Notes: generated by a model not told the origin, from the sequence alone. 64,000 bases of DNA from Bacteroidaceae bacterium (GCA_017524545.1 JAFXVN010000014.1:1-64000); one strand, 5' to 3'; shown: positions 8,470-17,152, counted from the first letter of the stretch. Program-made: numbers and translations.

Positions 8470-9223
8470 CTTTGATTATGAGCTTGTTGTTTATAGTTAC
8501 TGGTCGTCCGCTGAGGTCATAACATTTACTATTTGACGATTTACTATTTACAATTTTTGTGAGGCCGTCTGCATCGAGGACGATGACGGTGCGGGCAAGG
8601 GATGCGTTGCGGTTATCGACGTAAGAGCCTGCTGCGGTGCCGACGTGGAAGAGACGCGAGTCCTTGGCGTCGGTGTAGCTGCTGTACTTGTCTATGCCGG
8701 CATCGTCCTCCTCGTCGCCGCCCATGAAGTCAATCGTGTAGCGTCCGGGGGATGTGTTTTCGGGTACGGTGACGAGGAAGGTGACGCGGATGCTGTCGCA
8801 GCCGTTGCGCCAGCAGGCCGATATGTTCTTGGGAATCTTGCCCACGCTCTTGAAGCCCGCCCATGTGTAGCCAGCCTTTGGGCAGGCGGAGTTGTAGAAC
8901 TGCGACAGCTTGTCGCAAGGCTCCATGTCGTGCGAGCTGCTGACCTTCGAGCCGTCGCTGTAATAGACCCACTCCTCGGCAAACTGCTGGTGTGCGCCTT
9001 GTGGCACAGTAACCGTCCAGCCTTTGGGCACGCGAATGCCTGCATAGCTCCAATCCGTCACGAAGTTCTGTGTCTCTGAACCGTCGTCGATGACGGTAAA
9101 GCTGACCTCGAACGTCTGCCCTGGCTCCACCTCGCTCGGTGCAAAGGTGGAAATGAGCTTGTAGCAGGAAGCTGTCAGAAATGTAGAAATTAAGATAATA
9201 AGATAATAAGAGACCTTCTTCAT
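8438..9223 (-). CDS. Surface lipoprotein of unknown function with C-terminal tail
   Basis: A 261-residue lipoprotein. The start is ATG at 9223 (MKKVSYYLIILISTFLTASC) with lipobox LTAS|C; the longer upstream frame overlaps the preceding gene and lacks a signal. The mature part is beta-rich (about 20-215), with APSEVEPGQTFEVSF resembling an Ig-like domain and a cysteine-containing middle region. Near the C-terminus, residues KIVNSKSSNSK are encoded by an in-frame near-tandem array (8523-8558). The conserved tail CYDLSGRPV...DGKKII follows. The function is unknown. Its position between a propeller protein and an SGNH esterase suggests a role in binding or processing a surface glycan. Confidence 0.75.
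   Translation of the reverse strand: MKKVSYYLIILISTFLTASCYKLISTFAPSEVEPGQTFEVSFTVIDDGSETQNFVTDWSYAGIRVPKGWTVTVPQGAHQQFAEEWVYYSDGSKVSSSHDMEPCDKLSQFYNSACPKAGYTWAGFKSVGKIPKNISACWRNGCDSIRVTFLVTVPENTSPGRYTIDFMGGDEEDDAGIDKYSSYTDAKDSRLFHVGTAAGSYVDNRNASLARTVIVLDADGLTKIVNSKSSNSKCYDLSGRPVTINNKLIIKDGKKIIQQNR
8523..8558. repeat. ATTTACTATTTGACG array inside the lipoprotein frame
   Basis: Near copies of TTTACTATTT alternate with TTGACGA. The same sequence family occurs in the mreB upstream spacer (52290-52322). It sits exactly at the boundary between protein body and C-terminal tail. Confidence 0.6.
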
Positions 9224-9261
9224 TTCACATTTTCTTATTCTATTATTTTCTAATTTACTCA

Positions 9262-10626
9262 TTACTCATCAAATATCGCTTTCCAGTTATAGACGCGGAA
9301 GAAGTAGGGGCGGTAGAAATCGGCAGAGCCTTTCGCGTTGAAGTTGTCGTTCCACTCCTCGCAGTCGGTATTGGTGGAGAAGACCAGTTCTCCCTCGCGG
9401 GAGAGTGCCTGATGTAGGTGCGGCATATAGAACTTCCCGTAGGTGCGTGTGCCGAGTTTATCAAGCACCCACGGCATCGTCCACAGCTGGTGGCACTCCT
9501 CGAAGGGACCCCAGGGGGTGCGGCTGCGCATGATGTACATCTGCTTGGAGAAGACATAGCCTTGTGCCGTCATGTAGTACCAGTCGCCGTCCTTGAAGAC
9601 CCATGCCGTGGAGACGCTGCGCGAACTGATGGCAGAGCGGTTGACTTCTTCGCTGGTGGGGTAGGTGCTCTGCCAATGGAACGTGCCGCTGGCATCTGCC
9701 ACATAGTATTCCCACGGCGAACGGAGGTCGTGCGTCTGGGAACGGGCCACGACGGGCGATGACGTGTTGAGCAGGTCACCCTCGTTCTTCTTGAACTGGT
9801 TGCAAGCATAGAGGTAGGTGTGTCCGTCCTCGTCTTCCCAAAGCGTCTGTCCGTAGCCGATGGGGTCTTGCTCGAAGAAGTTATGGTCAACACTCAGTAG
9901 CTTGAGGTATGTGCTGCTGCCGGGCGTCCCTTCGAGCGAGTATATGGCAAGGGCGCGGTTGTCGCTCTGCATCAGGTTCTCCGTGCCGTTATAGACACCA
10001 GCCCAAAGCACCTGGAGCTGTCCGTCAACCACTGTGCCGTCGCCCGCCCAGTAGAGGTAGGTCTGGTCTATCTCGCCGTTACGAATCTGTGCTTCTGTCT
10101 TTTCGCCCTTCGGATGGCGGATGTGTGTGCGGCAGTGATAATAGCCGCTTGCCGACGAGTTGGTGCGTTGCACCCAGTCGGCAAGCCATTTCTGGTTGCT
10201 GCTCTTTGTGCCGGGCAGCCCGTCGTCGCCCGGTGTCTGCACCATGATGCTGTTGCGGGGGAAGTTGCATGACTGGCGGGCGCGAGTCGAGGAAAGAACT
10301 TTGCCGTAGAAGCTGTCGTTGAAGCTCCAGAAGACGTTTCCGTCGGGCAGAGCCGTCGTCTGCACCCCGTCGCCACCGTTCCAGCCGAGGGTACGAGAGA
10401 AAAGGCCGTCGTAGAGTTTGTCTTTATAGACATAGACATTGTGGTTGGCGTTGTTGTGCGGCATGTACTCCAGCTTCCAGCTTGGGTCGGGCTGAGGCAC
10501 CGGCCAGCGTTCGATGTCGGCTTCCACCTCGTGCGTCAAGTCGCCTTGGGCCAGCAGCTTCCCCTTGGTTCCCCTGAAGGGAAGCAAGCAGATAAAGGTG
10601 AATAGTAAATAACAGATTGTTCTCAT
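9262..10626 (-). CDS. Secreted beta-propeller-like protein (DUF5005-like)
   Basis: A 454-residue secreted protein. The mature part has repeated W-x-F and Y-L-Y motifs (VFWSFNDSFYGKV, TYLYWAGDG, TYLYACNQF, WYYMTAQGY) spaced like blades of a five-bladed propeller, as in Bacteroidales DUF5005/GH43-like proteins. I do not see a certain catalytic triad, so an enzymatic role is only possible. The signal peptide MRTICYLLFTFICLL...LLAQG is interrupted by PFRGTKGK, encoded by a 27-bp palindromic insert (10558-10584). This is the first gene of the operon with the lipoprotein and SGNH genes. A -7 box lies at 10651-10658, divergent from the CotH gene. Confidence 0.65.
   Translation of the reverse strand: MRTICYLLFTFICLLPFRGTKGKLLAQGDLTHEVEADIERWPVPQPDPSWKLEYMPHNNANHNVYVYKDKLYDGLFSRTLGWNGGDGVQTTALPDGNVFWSFNDSFYGKVLSSTRARQSCNFPRNSIMVQTPGDDGLPGTKSSNQKWLADWVQRTNSSASGYYHCRTHIRHPKGEKTEAQIRNGEIDQTYLYWAGDGTVVDGQLQVLWAGVYNGTENLMQSDNRALAIYSLEGTPGSSTYLKLLSVDHNFFEQDPIGYGQTLWEDEDGHTYLYACNQFKKNEGDLLNTSSPVVARSQTHDLRSPWEYYVADASGTFHWQSTYPTSEEVNRSAISSRSVSTAWVFKDGDWYYMTAQGYVFSKQMYIMRSRTPWGPFEECHQLWTMPWVLDKLGTRTYGKFYMPHLHQALSREGELVFSTNTDCEEWNDNFNAKGSADFYRPYFFRVYNWKAIFDE
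10558..10584. repeat. 27-bp palindromic insert in a signal-peptide coding region
   Basis: CTTCCCCTTGG ... GAAGGGAAG, nine codons long, in frame, splitting the hydrophobic core of the signal peptide of the propeller-like protein. Confidence 0.5.
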
Positions 10627-10650
10627 CCTTACTTAAATCTTTTTCGTGTG

Positions 10651-10658
10651 CAAAGTTA
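10651..10658 (-). promoter_or_regulatory. -7 box of the leftward three-gene operon
   Basis: TAACTTTG on the minus strand, 24 bp before the start at 10626. Confidence 0.6.
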
Positions 10659-10740
10659 GCTTTTTCTTTCTTCTTTTGGGCTAATTGCTGTTATATTTTT
10701 GCGAATTGACACTTGAATGTGTTAAAATGTGAAGCCAGAC

Positions 10741-10771
10741 TTGCGTGTTTACTCAAATAAAGCTAACTTTG
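10741..10771 (+). promoter_or_regulatory. Promoter of the CotH-domain gene
   Basis: TTG (10741-10743), 20 bp, TAACTTTG (10764-10771), with ATG at 10794. It mirrors the divergent -7 box at 10651-10658, so the two units may be co-regulated. Confidence 0.65.
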
Positions 10772-10793
10772 CGGATTGCAAACACAAACCAAG

Positions 10794-13700
10794 ATGAAAA
10801 GGATTCCGATTATATTCTTTCTGCTTTTGACTGCAATGTGCAGCTATGCACAGAGTGTTCCTGAATCGACGAAACTCAGCGGTATGCCTATAGGCTCGCC
10901 CAATGTTGACTATAGCACAAACCAATCGAGCGAAACGGTCAACACGCCCGCCTGTGCTTTCGATGGCGACTACAACACCTTCTATGCCTCGATGGATCGT
11001 TCGCGCACCTGGGTCGGCCTTGATTTAGGCACGGCTCATGTCATCACGAAGGTGGGTTGGAGTCCGCGCACAAGTCAGGCGAAGCGCGTCCAGCTTGGTC
11101 TCTTCGAGGGCAGCAACAGCCCGGACTTCCTCGATGCCGTCCCTCTGTACCTCATTCCTGGTGAAGGCGCTGCCAAAAGGATGGACTATGCCGATGTGCC
11201 TGTGACCCGAGGCTTCCGTTATGTGCGTTACGTTGGTCCTGCTGATGCCCGCTGCAACATCGCTGAGCTGGAGTTCTACGGCTACGAGGGCGAGGGCAGG
11301 GATTCCATCTGGTATCAGGTGACGAACCTGCCAACGGTGAGCATCCACACCGAAGCCGGCTATGACCCGAAGGACAAGGTGACAGAGTTGCCTTCGTTCA
11401 TCACCATCACCTATGATGGCGGCACGCGCATCCAGGAATACCCCATCACGGCCCGTGGGCGCGGCAATGCCTCTTGGGGCTTCCCCAAAAAACCTTGGCG
11501 CATCAAGTTTGCCGACGGCAAGAGCCACCACATGCTCAGAGGCTCGGCACAGGAAAGCCCGGCAAAGGCAAAGAAATGGACGCTCATCAACAACTATGGC
11601 GACAAGACGCTGATGCGCAACTGCCTAGCCTTCGAGGTGAGCAAGCGCATCGGCATGCCCTACACGCCGTGGTGCCAGCCAGTGGATGTCATTATGAACG
11701 GCGAGTATAAGGGCTGCTATCAGCTCTGCGACCAGATTTCTGTCGATAAGAACCGCGTCCCCGTCACTGAGATGGAGACTTGGGACAACGAAGAGCCGGA
11801 GCTGACAGGCGGCTATCTCATAGAGATTGATGCATACGCCAGTCAGGAGTCCAGTTGGTTTACGAGCAGTCGCAGCACGCCCGTCACCATCAAGCATCCG
11901 GGCGACGACGACATTACCACCCAGCAGCACAACTACATCAAGAACTACTTCAACCTGATGGAATCGGCTGTCTATGCAAGCAACTACTCTGACCCGGATA
12001 ACGGCTTCCGCAAGTATCTCGACATAGAGTCCTTCCTCAAGCATTTCCTCGTAGGCGAGTTCTCGGGCAACATGGACACCTATTGGAGTGTCTATATGTA
12101 TAAGGATAGGGAAGAAAACCAGTTCCATGTGTCCCCCTGCTGGGACTTCGACCTTGCCTTCGACAACGACCAGCGCAACTATCCTGTCAACGGCCGTAGC
12201 AACTGGGCATATAACGGTGGCAGTGCAGCTGGCAACATGAAATCGTTTGTCACTCGTTTGCTCGGTGACGACGGGGCAGACAAGCTGCTCACTCAGCTTT
12301 GGAAAGACAACCGCAAGGAGGGGCTGCTCGACGAGAAGACGCTTGTCGGCTACGTTGACAGCATGGCTCGGGAGATGGAAGCTTCCGCCAACCTCAACTT
12401 CATCCGATGGCCGATTCTTAACAGCAGAGTGCATCAGAACGTCTCTGCCCTCGGCTCCTTCGAAGCAGAGGTGGATGTCCTGCGTAACTACATACCTGTC
12501 CGCTTGACGTGGATTGACGACTATTTGGGCTATAGCCCGGGAACCATGTACACAGACTCCACCTACTACATCTCTACGCCAGAGCAGCTTATCGAGTTCA
12601 GTCAGGCTGTTGCGGGAGGAGCGCAGTACAGCAACGCATATCTTGAAGCGGACATAGACATGGAGGGCTACAATGACCAGTTCCGGCCAATAGGCAGTAG
12701 CTCCAAGTCCTTCCGTGGCTTCTTCGACGGACAGGGACACCGCATCCGTAATCTGCAAATCAGCGGTGGAGACTATACTGGCTTTTTTGGCGCTGTCAGC
12801 GGTGGGGCAACTGTCTGCAACCTCGTTCTCGACAGTACCTGCTCCATCACAGGAGGCAACTATGTCGGATTGGCAGGCGGTTCCACTGGCTCGGGAAAGG
12901 TCAGCTTCTCGTATGTCGGCAATGAAGCCAACGTGACAGGCACAGGAGCCAACGCGGCAGGCATCATTGGCTGCAACAAGGGCTCTACCTGCACCTTCTC
13001 CATTATCAATTGCTACAACACGGGCGACGTATCGGGTAGCAGCGAGAGTGCCGCTATCTGCGGTTGGCTTGGCACGAATGCGACCATGCAGAACTGCTAC
13101 AACATCGGAACAGTCACCGGCTACAACTATCGCAACGACTTCTATCGCGGCAGTGCCGATGCCTTGAACTGTTACAGCGTCGGCACCACACAAGTCAACC
13201 GCATCACTCTCGACGACGCGATGAGTGGCAAGCTCTGCTATCAGCTAAACGACGGCAGGACAATGGATCCGGTTTGGTATCAGACGCTCGGACAGGATGA
13301 CTATCCCGTCTTGGATGCCACCCACCATGTTGTCCTCAAGAACGACGAGGGCATCTACTACAACATCAGCCATTTGGCTGGCGACGTCAATGGCAATGGC
13401 ATTCTGGACGAGACCGATGCGCTCTGGATAGCGGCCTATCTCATTGGAGAGGCTCCGGCGGAGTTCCAGGAAATCAATGCCGATGCCAACCTCGATAGCA
13501 GAATCGATGTGGCAGACGTTGTCACTGTGCGCCGTCTCTTGAACGATGTTCCTCTCGGTCAGCAGGCACTCACGGCAGACCTCTATTCAAGCAATGCCTC
13601 CGTCAAAGCTGGCGGCACACGCAAGGTGACGGTCTGGGTGAACATGAGCCGTCCCGCTACGGCATACGAGGCGGACATCGTCCTTTCTCAGGGGCTGTCG

Positions 13701-14372
13701 GTAATGGAAGGCAGCATTGCCTTCGGCACGAAGGTCAATACAGCCTCACACATTGCCTATGCTCTTCCGAAGGGGACTGGTGTACACCTCCTTGTCTATG
13801 CTCCCGGCAATGAGAACTTCGCATCCACCAACGGCACAGCCCTCACCTTCACGCTTGCCGGAGGCGGTGACTTTGCTGGCGGCACCTATCGGATAAGCAG
13901 ACAACGCTTCGTCACTGCCGACGGTGTGGCTTGCTCGCCAGAAGATGCCACATACGAGGTTACGCTTGCCAAGACCTATGTCACTTCGATACTGCTTGAA
14001 CCTGACGATATCGAGATGGTTGCAGGGAATGACACGACGCTGCTCGTCACCATTCTGCCTGAGACGGCCACAGTCAAGGAACTCAATTGGCTGACCTCCG
14101 ATGCCTCCATTGTTACCATTTCCGAAGGTGTTGTCTCTGCCGTTGCAGCAGGCACAGCCACCATCACCGCCAAGGCGACCGACGGCTCCAACAAGCAGGC
14201 AACGGCCACAGTCACCGTCTATCGTGACGAGGACGGTATCAAAGAAACTGAAATGGAAGGATTGAGTGATGGAAGTGAGGTTTACACCCTCAGCGGCACG
14301 CGCCTCGACCGCATCACCAAGACAGGTATTTACATCATTAACGGCAAAAAGCGGTTAGTGAAAGCGAAGTAG
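10794..14372 (+). CDS. Large secreted CotH-kinase-fold protein with discoidin, dockerin-like and Ig-like domains
   Basis: A 1192-residue secreted multidomain protein. Order: signal peptide 1-20; F5/8 type C (discoidin) about 30-163; CotH domain about 195-575 (KKPWRIKFADG, WTLINNYGDKTLMRN, CWDFDLAFDND with the expected metal/nucleotide Asp residues); GLUG-like repeats about 590-845 (FRPIGSSSKSFRGFFDG, NYVGLAGG); dockerin-like pair of calcium loops about 862-917 (GDVNGNGILDETD, ADANLDSRIDVAD); cohesin-like beta-sandwich about 925-1085; bacterial Ig-like (BIG2) about 1090-1163; shared tail VYTLSGTRL...NGKKRLVK. CotH domains are atypical protein kinases in Bacillus spores; the role in Bacteroidales surface proteins is not established. 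The ATG at 10794 begins a perfect signal peptide. It has its own promoter and is divergent from the three-gene operon. Confidence 0.88.
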   Translation: MKRIPIIFFLLLTAMCSYAQSVPESTKLSGMPIGSPNVDYSTNQSSETVNTPACAFDGDYNTFYASMDRSRTWVGLDLGTAHVITKVGWSPRTSQAKRVQLGLFEGSNSPDFLDAVPLYLIPGEGAAKRMDYADVPVTRGFRYVRYVGPADARCNIAELEFYGYEGEGRDSIWYQVTNLPTVSIHTEAGYDPKDKVTELPSFITITYDGGTRIQEYPITARGRGNASWGFPKKPWRIKFADGKSHHMLRGSAQESPAKAKKWTLINNYGDKTLMRNCLAFEVSKRIGMPYTPWCQPVDVIMNGEYKGCYQLCDQISVDKNRVPVTEMETWDNEEPELTGGYLIEIDAYASQESSWFTSSRSTPVTIKHPGDDDITTQQHNYIKNYFNLMESAVYASNYSDPDNGFRKYLDIESFLKHFLVGEFSGNMDTYWSVYMYKDREENQFHVSPCWDFDLAFDNDQRNYPVNGRSNWAYNGGSAAGNMKSFVTRLLGDDGADKLLTQLWKDNRKEGLLDEKTLVGYVDSMAREMEASANLNFIRWPILNSRVHQNVSALGSFEAEVDVLRNYIPVRLTWIDDYLGYSPGTMYTDSTYYISTPEQLIEFSQAVAGGAQYSNAYLEADIDMEGYNDQFRPIGSSSKSFRGFFDGQGHRIRNLQISGGDYTGFFGAVSGGATVCNLVLDSTCSITGGNYVGLAGGSTGSGKVSFSYVGNEANVTGTGANAAGIIGCNKGSTCTFSIINCYNTGDVSGSSESAAICGWLGTNATMQNCYNIGTVTGYNYRNDFYRGSADALNCYSVGTTQVNRITLDDAMSGKLCYQLNDGRTMDPVWYQTLGQDDYPVLDATHHVVLKNDEGIYYNISHLAGDVNGNGILDETDALWIAAYLIGEAPAEFQEINADANLDSRIDVADVVTVRRLLNDVPLGQQALTADLYSSNASVKAGGTRKVTVWVNMSRPATAYEADIVLSQGLSVMEGSIAFGTKVNTASHIAYALPKGTGVHLLVYAPGNENFASTNGTALTFTLAGGGDFAGGTYRISRQRFVTADGVACSPEDATYEVTLAKTYVTSILLEPDDIEMVAGNDTTLLVTILPETATVKELNWLTSDASIVTISEGVVSAVAAGTATITAKATDGSNKQATATVTVYRDEDGIKETEMEGLSDGSEVYTLSGTRLDRITKTGIYIINGKKRLVKAK

Positions 14373-14390
14373 AAGCTGGAGTTGCTAAGG

Positions 14391-15653
14391 TTATGCATTT
14401 GCTTTGCTTGCCCGGAAGCCGATGCTTTCTACTGCGTGCAGAATGTCGGCCTCGTTGGGTGAACCCTTGATGCTTGCCGTTCCTTCATGAAGCGAGACTT
14501 CCACCAGTTCCACACCCTCCACAGCGGCAATGGCTTTCTCCACGTTCGCGGCGCAATGGTTGCAATTCATTCCCTCTACATTATATAATATGCAGGAGTC
14601 CAGTTCTGCCTCTTCGTGATGATGGTGATGATGCCCAACAAAAAGAGCCCTCAGCAGGAGCACAAGCAACAAGGCTGTGCAGATGTAGGAGAAAATGCTG
14701 ATGCCCTCGTCGTGACAAGCTGTTTCTAAAATGCCGCTCTGCACGGCAAACCACTCCTGCGGCAACAGATAGTCTATACCCAGTCCAAAGAGCATAGCAC
14801 CAACGATGATGGAGAGAAGGTAGAGCCAGAGCGTGCGTTTGCCGAACACTTTGCCTATGACAAGCATCGAGGCAGAGTTGACAGCAGGACCAGCCATCAG
14901 CAGTACCAGACCGGCACCAGGTGTCAGTCCCTTGGCCATCAGCGAGACGGCAATGGGGATGCTGCCTGTCGCACAGACATACATGGGAATGGCTACAGCA
15001 AGCACGATGAGCATATTCAGCAACTTATAGTCGTGCAGTGCAGCCAGCCATTCATTCGGAACAGCAACAGTGATGAGTGCAGCTATGAGCAAACCGATGA
15101 CGAGCCATTTCCCCACATCTTGCATCATCTCGACAAAAGCATAGTTAAGCACCTCCTTCAAGGACTTCATCCAGCTCTTCCTCGTTGGAAGAGAAAGACT
15201 GTCCTCCTTCATTGTTGGGGAGTTGATGGGGGCTTCGTGTGCATACCTGCTGACCAGCCATCCACCAAACATTGCTGTGAACAGAGCAGCGATGGGACGT
15301 ACGATAGCAAATGGCAAGCCCATAAGAGAAAAGGTGGCTGCAATGCTATCAACGCCCGTCTGTGGCGTGGCAATCAAGAAACTTGTGCAAGCTCCGTGGC
15401 TGGCTCCTTCCTTACGAAGACTGACAGCCGTTGGGATGACACCGCACGAGCATAGTGGCAAGGGAACGCCAAGTGCGGCTGCCTTTACGACACTCTTCAT
15501 GCCCGGCTTTGCAAGATGCTTGGAATACAGCGTACGCGGAACAAAAACACGCAGCACACCTGCGATAAAGAAACCCAGAAGCAGATAGGGAGCCATTTCG
15601 GCAGTCATCATGACCAATGCGTCCCAGTATTGTTCAAACCATTCAAGTACCAT
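14391..15653 (-). CDS. SO_0444-type Cu/Zn efflux permease with HMA domain
   Basis: A 420-residue inner-membrane protein. Residues 1-340 are a DUF318/YraQ-type permease with about eight helices in two halves (LCSCGVIPTAVSLRKEGAS and CATGSIPIAVSLMAKG). A His-rich linker (about 341-350) follows, then a C-terminal heavy-metal-associated domain with GMNCNHCAANVEKA, whose CxxC binds metal. Proteins of this architecture are annotated as Cu/Zn efflux transporters in Bacteroidetes. A Fur-family regulator gene lies just upstream on the same strand (75 bp gap), so metal-dependent control is likely. The promoter region at 15686-15720 contains a candidate operator. Confidence 0.85.
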   Translation of the reverse strand: MVLEWFEQYWDALVMMTAEMAPYLLLGFFIAGVLRVFVPRTLYSKHLAKPGMKSVVKAAALGVPLPLCSCGVIPTAVSLRKEGASHGACTSFLIATPQTGVDSIAATFSLMGLPFAIVRPIAALFTAMFGGWLVSRYAHEAPINSPTMKEDSLSLPTRKSWMKSLKEVLNYAFVEMMQDVGKWLVIGLLIAALITVAVPNEWLAALHDYKLLNMLIVLAVAIPMYVCATGSIPIAVSLMAKGLTPGAGLVLLMAGPAVNSASMLVIGKVFGKRTLWLYLLSIIVGAMLFGLGIDYLLPQEWFAVQSGILETACHDEGISIFSYICTALLLVLLLRALFVGHHHHHHEEAELDSCILYNVEGMNCNHCAANVEKAIAAVEGVELVEVSLHEGTASIKGSPNEADILHAVESIGFRASKANA

Positions 15654-15685
15654 AATACAGAAGTCTTTTTTTGTTTTGCTGGTGC

Positions 15686-15720
15686 AAAGGTACGATGGAT
15701 TCCGTGCAACTGGGTTGCAA
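15686..15720 (-). promoter_or_regulatory. -7 box and palindromic candidate operator of the Cu/Zn efflux gene
   Basis: TACCTTTG on the minus strand (15686-15693). Thirteen bp upstream lies the perfect inverted repeat TGCAAC-TGG-GTTGCA (15706-15720), where a repressor would cover the -33 region. The adjacent Fur-family gene is the obvious candidate binder; this is inference. Confidence 0.5.
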
Positions 15721-15728
15721 ACTGTGTT

Positions 15729-16172
15729 CTACCAAGAATTTTCTTTCTTGTGGGCGCACTTTGGACAGCGTCCCTTGGCCATATAGTTGATGTTTTCGAG
15801 GACGTAGCCCTCCGGCAAATTAACGGTGGGAATAGGTATGTCGGTAAGGCAGAACGTACGATGGCATTCTTCGCAGTAGAAGTGAACGTGCTGGTCGTCG
15901 TCGTGCTCATGGCCGTCCGTACTGCGACAAAGCTCGTAGCGAACGCCGTCGCCACCGTCCTCGATGACATGCACAAGGTGATACTCCCGCAACAATGTCA
16001 GCACCCTGAACACGCTTGATTTATCGACAGATAGAATTTCGCACTCCAGTTCGCTGAGCGACATAGGGTGCGGGGACTCGGCCAGAGCCTTTACCACTAG
16101 GATGCGGTTGGCCGTAGGCTTTATGCCATGAGACTCAAGCAGCGCCTCACACATTTTCGAATCATATTTCAT
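15729..16172 (-). CDS. Fur-family metalloregulator
   Basis: A 147-residue transcription factor. A winged helix (about 5-75; GIKPTANRILVVKALAES, DKSSVFRVLTLLREYHLV) is followed by a dimerisation domain with metal ligands: HEHDDDQHVHFYCEECHRTF and the C-terminal CPKC, giving the two CxxC structural zinc pairs. The start ATG at 16172 (MKYDSKMCEALLES) is supported by family length and by TAACTTTG at 16178-16185; the longer frame reads through the promoter. Its position beside a Cu/Zn exporter suggests zinc or copper sensing, but Fur, Zur and PerR types are not separable by eye. Confidence 0.88.
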   Translation of the reverse strand: MKYDSKMCEALLESHGIKPTANRILVVKALAESPHPMSLSELECEILSVDKSSVFRVLTLLREYHLVHVIEDGGDGVRYELCRSTDGHEHDDDQHVHFYCEECHRTFCLTDIPIPTVNLPEGYVLENINYMAKGRCPKCAHKKENSW

Positions 16173-16177
16173 GCCTG

Positions 16178-16185
16178 CAAAGTTA
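16178..16185 (-). promoter_or_regulatory. -7 box of the Fur-family gene
   Basis: TAACTTTG on the minus strand, 5 bp from the start codon, so the leader is very short or absent. Confidence 0.55.
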
Positions 16186-16263
16186 CAAAATATAAATGAC
16201 ACTTTCGCATAGATTATAACTAAAATCCATTTTTTTAAGAGAAACAAAAAAAACTTTCACCTT

Positions 16264-16284
16264 TCAACTATCAACTATCAACTA
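16264..16284. repeat. CAACTAT tandem array, 3 copies
   Basis: Three perfect 7-bp copies sit immediately upstream of the -7 box of the nucleosidase gene. Confidence 0.8.
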
Positions 16285-16289
16285 TTTTG

Positions 16290-16297
16290 TATCTTTG
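16290..16297 (+). promoter_or_regulatory. -7 box of the MTA/SAH nucleosidase gene
   Basis: TATCTTTG, 24 bp before the ATG at 16322. Confidence 0.6.
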
Positions 16298-16321
16298 CAC
16301 TCAAAATCATCAAAAACGAGT

Positions 16322-17011
16322 ATGCAAAAGACTATTGGTATATTGGTGGCAATGACTGTGGAGTACAATCAGGTGGCTGCCATGTTGCAGGATACGGGAA
16401 CAGTACAGATAGGTCCCCAGAAGTTCCTCGTCGGCACGATGGGAGAGAATAAGGTTGTTTTGCTGCAATGCGGCATCGGCAAGACCAACGCTGCATCGGG
16501 CGTGACGAATCTCATTATATCGTTCCATCCCGATTACGTCATCTCGACTGGTGTGGCAGGAGGCATTGATGCGAAGCTTAGGGTAATGGATGTTGTCATT
16601 GGTCAGAAAATCTGCTACCACGACGTATATTGCGGCGACAATTGCGACCCCGGACAAGTGCAGGGCTTGCCAAGGCTTTTCACCGGCGATGAGCGACTTG
16701 TCGGCATCGCAACATCCCTTAAGGCCGATGTCCGCATCGTGCCTGGCCTGATTTGCACGGGCGACCAGTTCGTCACCAAACGCGAGGAGCTGGATGTCAT
16801 CAAGGCGAAATACCCAGAAGGGCTTGCCGTCGATATGGAAAGCGCGGCCATTGCCCAGGTCTGCCACCTTTGGAACGTGCCGATGCTCAGCTTCCGCATC
16901 ATCAGCGACACCCCTGGCGTGGAGGAGCATTTCGACCAGTACCTCAACTTCTGGGACACAATGGCAGACAAGAGCTTCACCGTCACCAAGGAGTTCCTGA
17001 GCCGAATATAA
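16322..17011 (+). CDS. mtnN: 5'-methylthioadenosine/S-adenosylhomocysteine nucleosidase
   Basis: Cleaves adenine from MTA and SAH (and 5'-deoxyadenosine), recycling by-products of SAM-dependent reactions. The 229-residue product matches the usual 228-235. It shows GILVAMTVEYNQV at the N-terminus, GIGKTNAA, VSTGVAGG-like STGVAGGID, GDQFV, the catalytic/ribose-binding AVDMESAAIAQV and the purine-site Asp in IISDTPG. The start is ATG at 16322, just downstream of a -7 box and a 7-bp array; an upstream in-frame codon would place residues in the promoter. Confidence 0.93.
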   Translation: MQKTIGILVAMTVEYNQVAAMLQDTGTVQIGPQKFLVGTMGENKVVLLQCGIGKTNAASGVTNLIISFHPDYVISTGVAGGIDAKLRVMDVVIGQKICYHDVYCGDNCDPGQVQGLPRLFTGDERLVGIATSLKADVRIVPGLICTGDQFVTKREELDVIKAKYPEGLAVDMESAAIAQVCHLWNVPMLSFRIISDTPGVEEHFDQYLNFWDTMADKSFTVTKEFLSRI

Positions 17012-17108
17012 ATTCCGAATGGGTACAGTCTGAATATGCCATGTGACGTGAGTTTAAGAAAAATTATTTAGGGCACGATTGAACATTTTCTCCCTTAAGA
17101 ACAAATTT

Positions 17109-17137
17109 TTCACTTTTCACTTTTCACATTTCACTTT
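17109..17137. repeat. CACTTTT array upstream of tRNA-Ser
   Basis: Three to four near copies of TTTTCAC occupy the region where the -33 element of the tRNA-Ser promoter would lie. Confidence 0.6.
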
Positions 17138-17144
17138 TTTGTTG

Positions 17145-17152
17145 TACCTTTG
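17145..17152 (+). promoter_or_regulatory. -7 box of tRNA-Ser
   Basis: TACCTTTG, 18 bp before the tRNA 5' end. No clear TTTG -33; the array occupies that place. Confidence 0.6.

Noticed and set aside
11625..13193. A 522-codon frame antisense to the CotH gene; similar long antisense frames at 37102-39567 and 40779-42224
   Set aside because: All lie exactly opposite real domain-rich genes and have no signal, motif or promoter of their own.
14596..14650. His-rich run in the efflux permease as a cloning artefact
   Set aside because: It lies between the permease and HMA domains, as in metal transporters of this type, and is followed by acidic residues; it is native.
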